Assembly: GCA_014239895.1 (NCBI GenBank)
Contig: JAAZXZ010000099.1
Location: forward strand, 1 to 8,017
Source: Flavobacteriaceae bacterium
GTDB lineage: Bacteria; Bacteroidota; Bacteroidia; Flavobacteriales; Flavobacteriaceae
DNA length: 8,017 bases
Direction of reading: 5' to 3'
Shown here one piece after another: positions 6,795-8,017 of this stretch (positions are counted from its first letter, which is position 1; each line of letters starts with the position of its first letter). The position numbers and the translations under genes are program-made. The notes under the pieces are model-generated. The model worked only from the letters and a program-made list of their open reading frames with translations, was not told where the DNA came from and ran no database searches.

Positions 6795-6895
6795 ATTACT
6801 ATGCCTGAGTTTTATATTAAAATTACTAATAATTTCTTCTTATAATGCGTATTTACAAATTAATAAAACGCTATGCATGCATGATCTTTAATTTG

Positions 6896-6903
6896 TATCT
6901 TTA
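6896..6903 (+). promoter_or_regulatory. Weak candidate -7 element for the serine hydrolase gene
   Basis: TATCTTTA matches TAnnTTTG except for the last base and lies 23 bases before the ATG at 6927, a usual distance in flavobacteria. An overlapping alternative, TTAATTTG (6888-6895), is also one base off. No TTG lies at the proper distance upstream of TATCTTTA. The divergent kinase gene shares this 132-base region. Confidence 0.3.
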
Positions 6904-6926
6904 AATTTTAATTAAAGACAACGACA

Positions 6927-8017
6927 ATGATTCAGAAAATACTAAAGTGGGTAGCAATAATTTTTGCTGGGTTAATAGCTCTTATATATACTTTTGATTT
7001 AGACTATATATTAAAAGGAATAAGAGTTACTTATCTTACTGGTAATAACACAGCTTATTTGTCTGATTATAAACATTTTGACAATAGAGTAATTGATCCA
7101 TCTCCAGTTGCTCAGCCTTGGGCAAAGCACAATAACTATAATACAATTAAAGAAACAGATGAGCTTGCTGAAATTAACAAAGAAAGGGAGACTAAAGCAT
7201 TTTTGGTAATTAAAAATGATAGTATTGTTTTTGAAAAATATTTTGATGGCTATAGTGAAAGTTCTAAATCTAATGCTTTTTCAATGACTAAAAGCATTAC
7301 CGTTACACTATTAGGCAAAGCAATTATGGATGGTAAAATAAAAAGTCTTGATCAGCCTGTAGGAGACTTCTTTGATGAATATAAAACTGGGCCTGGAGCA
7401 GAGTTAACTGTAGGAAATTTGGCGTCGATGTCATCAGGAATGGAATGGAGTGAAAAATATTATAGCATTATTAATATTACAACCGAAAGTTATTTTACAG
7501 ATGATTTGAGATCTCTAATTTTAAATCAAAAAATTATTGAAAAGCCTGGGCAAAAGTTTAGGTATTCTAGTGGCGACACTCAGCTCCTTGGAATGGTTAT
7601 TGAAAAAGCAACCAACACTAATCTTTCTGATTATTTAAAAAATAATTTTGCAATTCCTATGGGATTTGAAAATGAAGCCCTCTGGCAATTAGACAGTGAA
7701 GAGAGCGGCATGGAAAAAGCTTATTGTTGTTTTGCTAGCAATGCTAAAGACTTTGCAAGATTTGGAAAATTATATAAAGACAATGGGAGATGGAATAATG
7801 AAATATTGTTAGATTCTACTTTCATAAACAAAGCAATAAATCCGGTTTTTGATGCTAGCCCGTATTATGGATATGGTTGGTGGTTATATAATTATAATGA
7901 AAAGAAAGTATTTACTATGAATGGTCATAGAGGTCAATTTGTTATCGTATTCCCTGAAGAAGATATAATTATTGTTAGGCTTGGCGATAAAAATATGAGA
8001 GGGGATAATGATGATGG
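6927..8017 (+). CDS. Membrane-anchored class C beta-lactamase-fold serine hydrolase (partial, 3' end outside window)
   Basis: The frame stays open from the ATG at 6927 to the right edge (363 full codons), so the C-terminus is missing. An N-terminal hydrophobic helix (about 8-22) without a clear cleavage site suggests a membrane anchor with the enzyme in the periplasm. The catalytic motifs of the class C beta-lactamase / serine hydrolase fold occur in order: S119-M-T-K122 (nucleophile Ser and general-base Lys) in FSMTKSIT, Y213-S-S in KFRYSSGDTQLLG, and H334-R-G in MNGHRGQF, the usual replacement of KTG in esterase- and peptidase-like members. The LTVGNLASMSSGMEW segment (160-174) and YGYGWW (314-319) are also typical. 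Such enzymes hydrolyse esters, D-amino-acid peptides or, less often, beta-lactams; the HRG motif makes a true beta-lactamase less likely. It diverges from the kinase gene and is probably transcribed alone or with genes to the right. Confidence 0.9.
   Translation, partial: MIQKILKWVAIIFAGLIALIYTFDLDYILKGIRVTYLTGNNTAYLSDYKHFDNRVIDPSPVAQPWAKHNNYNTIKETDELAEINKERETKAFLVIKNDSIVFEKYFDGYSESSKSNAFSMTKSITVTLLGKAIMDGKIKSLDQPVGDFFDEYKTGPGAELTVGNLASMSSGMEWSEKYYSIINITTESYFTDDLRSLILNQKIIEKPGQKFRYSSGDTQLLGMVIEKATNTNLSDYLKNNFAIPMGFENEALWQLDSEESGMEKAYCCFASNAKDFARFGKLYKDNGRWNNEILLDSTFINKAINPVFDASPYYGYGWWLYNYNEKKVFTMNGHRGQFVIVFPEEDIIIVRLGDKNMRGDNDD

Overview
The window reads as chromosomal DNA from a low-GC member of the Bacteroidota, most likely a flavobacterium. 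The signs are the very AT-rich codon use, a small Cys-rich protein behind feoB, a bacilliredoxin with a TAnnTTTG-type promoter, a SusC-like TonB plug module, and leaders without a clear Shine-Dalgarno sequence. The genus cannot be told from the sequence. Almost every base is coding, and the longest gap between genes is about 130 bases. No tRNA, rRNA, CRISPR array, insertion sequence or phage gene was seen.

Left part (1-1203), metal transport. The window opens inside the 3' end of feoB (ferrous iron permease). Its stop codon is followed directly by the ATG of a 42-residue FeoB-associated Cys-rich membrane protein. A ZIP-family (GufA/ZIP11-like) metal transporter converges on this pair, with only two bases between the stop codons.

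Middle part (1253-4493). A DjlA-like membrane co-chaperone (Gly-rich membrane segment, TerB domain, C-terminal J domain) lies upstream of the ZIP gene on the minus strand. A bacilliredoxin (CGC motif) diverges from it. The 98-base region between them holds a 16-base perfect palindrome and an exact TAnnTTTG promoter element. The bacilliredoxin runs tail to tail into a 671-residue exported protein, and the two stop codons share one CTAG. That protein is the most unusual item: a signal peptide, two carboxypeptidase-regulatory-like domains, a SusC-type TonB plug with no room for a beta-barrel, TPR helices and a C-terminal DUF2135-like beta domain.

Right part (4568-8017). An NtrY-like membrane histidine kinase is followed after one base by an enoyl-CoA hydratase, so the two are probably co-transcribed and translationally coupled. 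No response regulator gene is present. Divergent from the kinase is a membrane-anchored class C beta-lactamase-fold serine hydrolase, cut by the right edge. Two minus-strand genes appear to use non-ATG starts (GTG for the plug-TPR protein, TTG for the kinase).

The genes form several short transcription units rather than one pathway. The only clear functional groupings are the feo pair and the kinase-hydratase pair.
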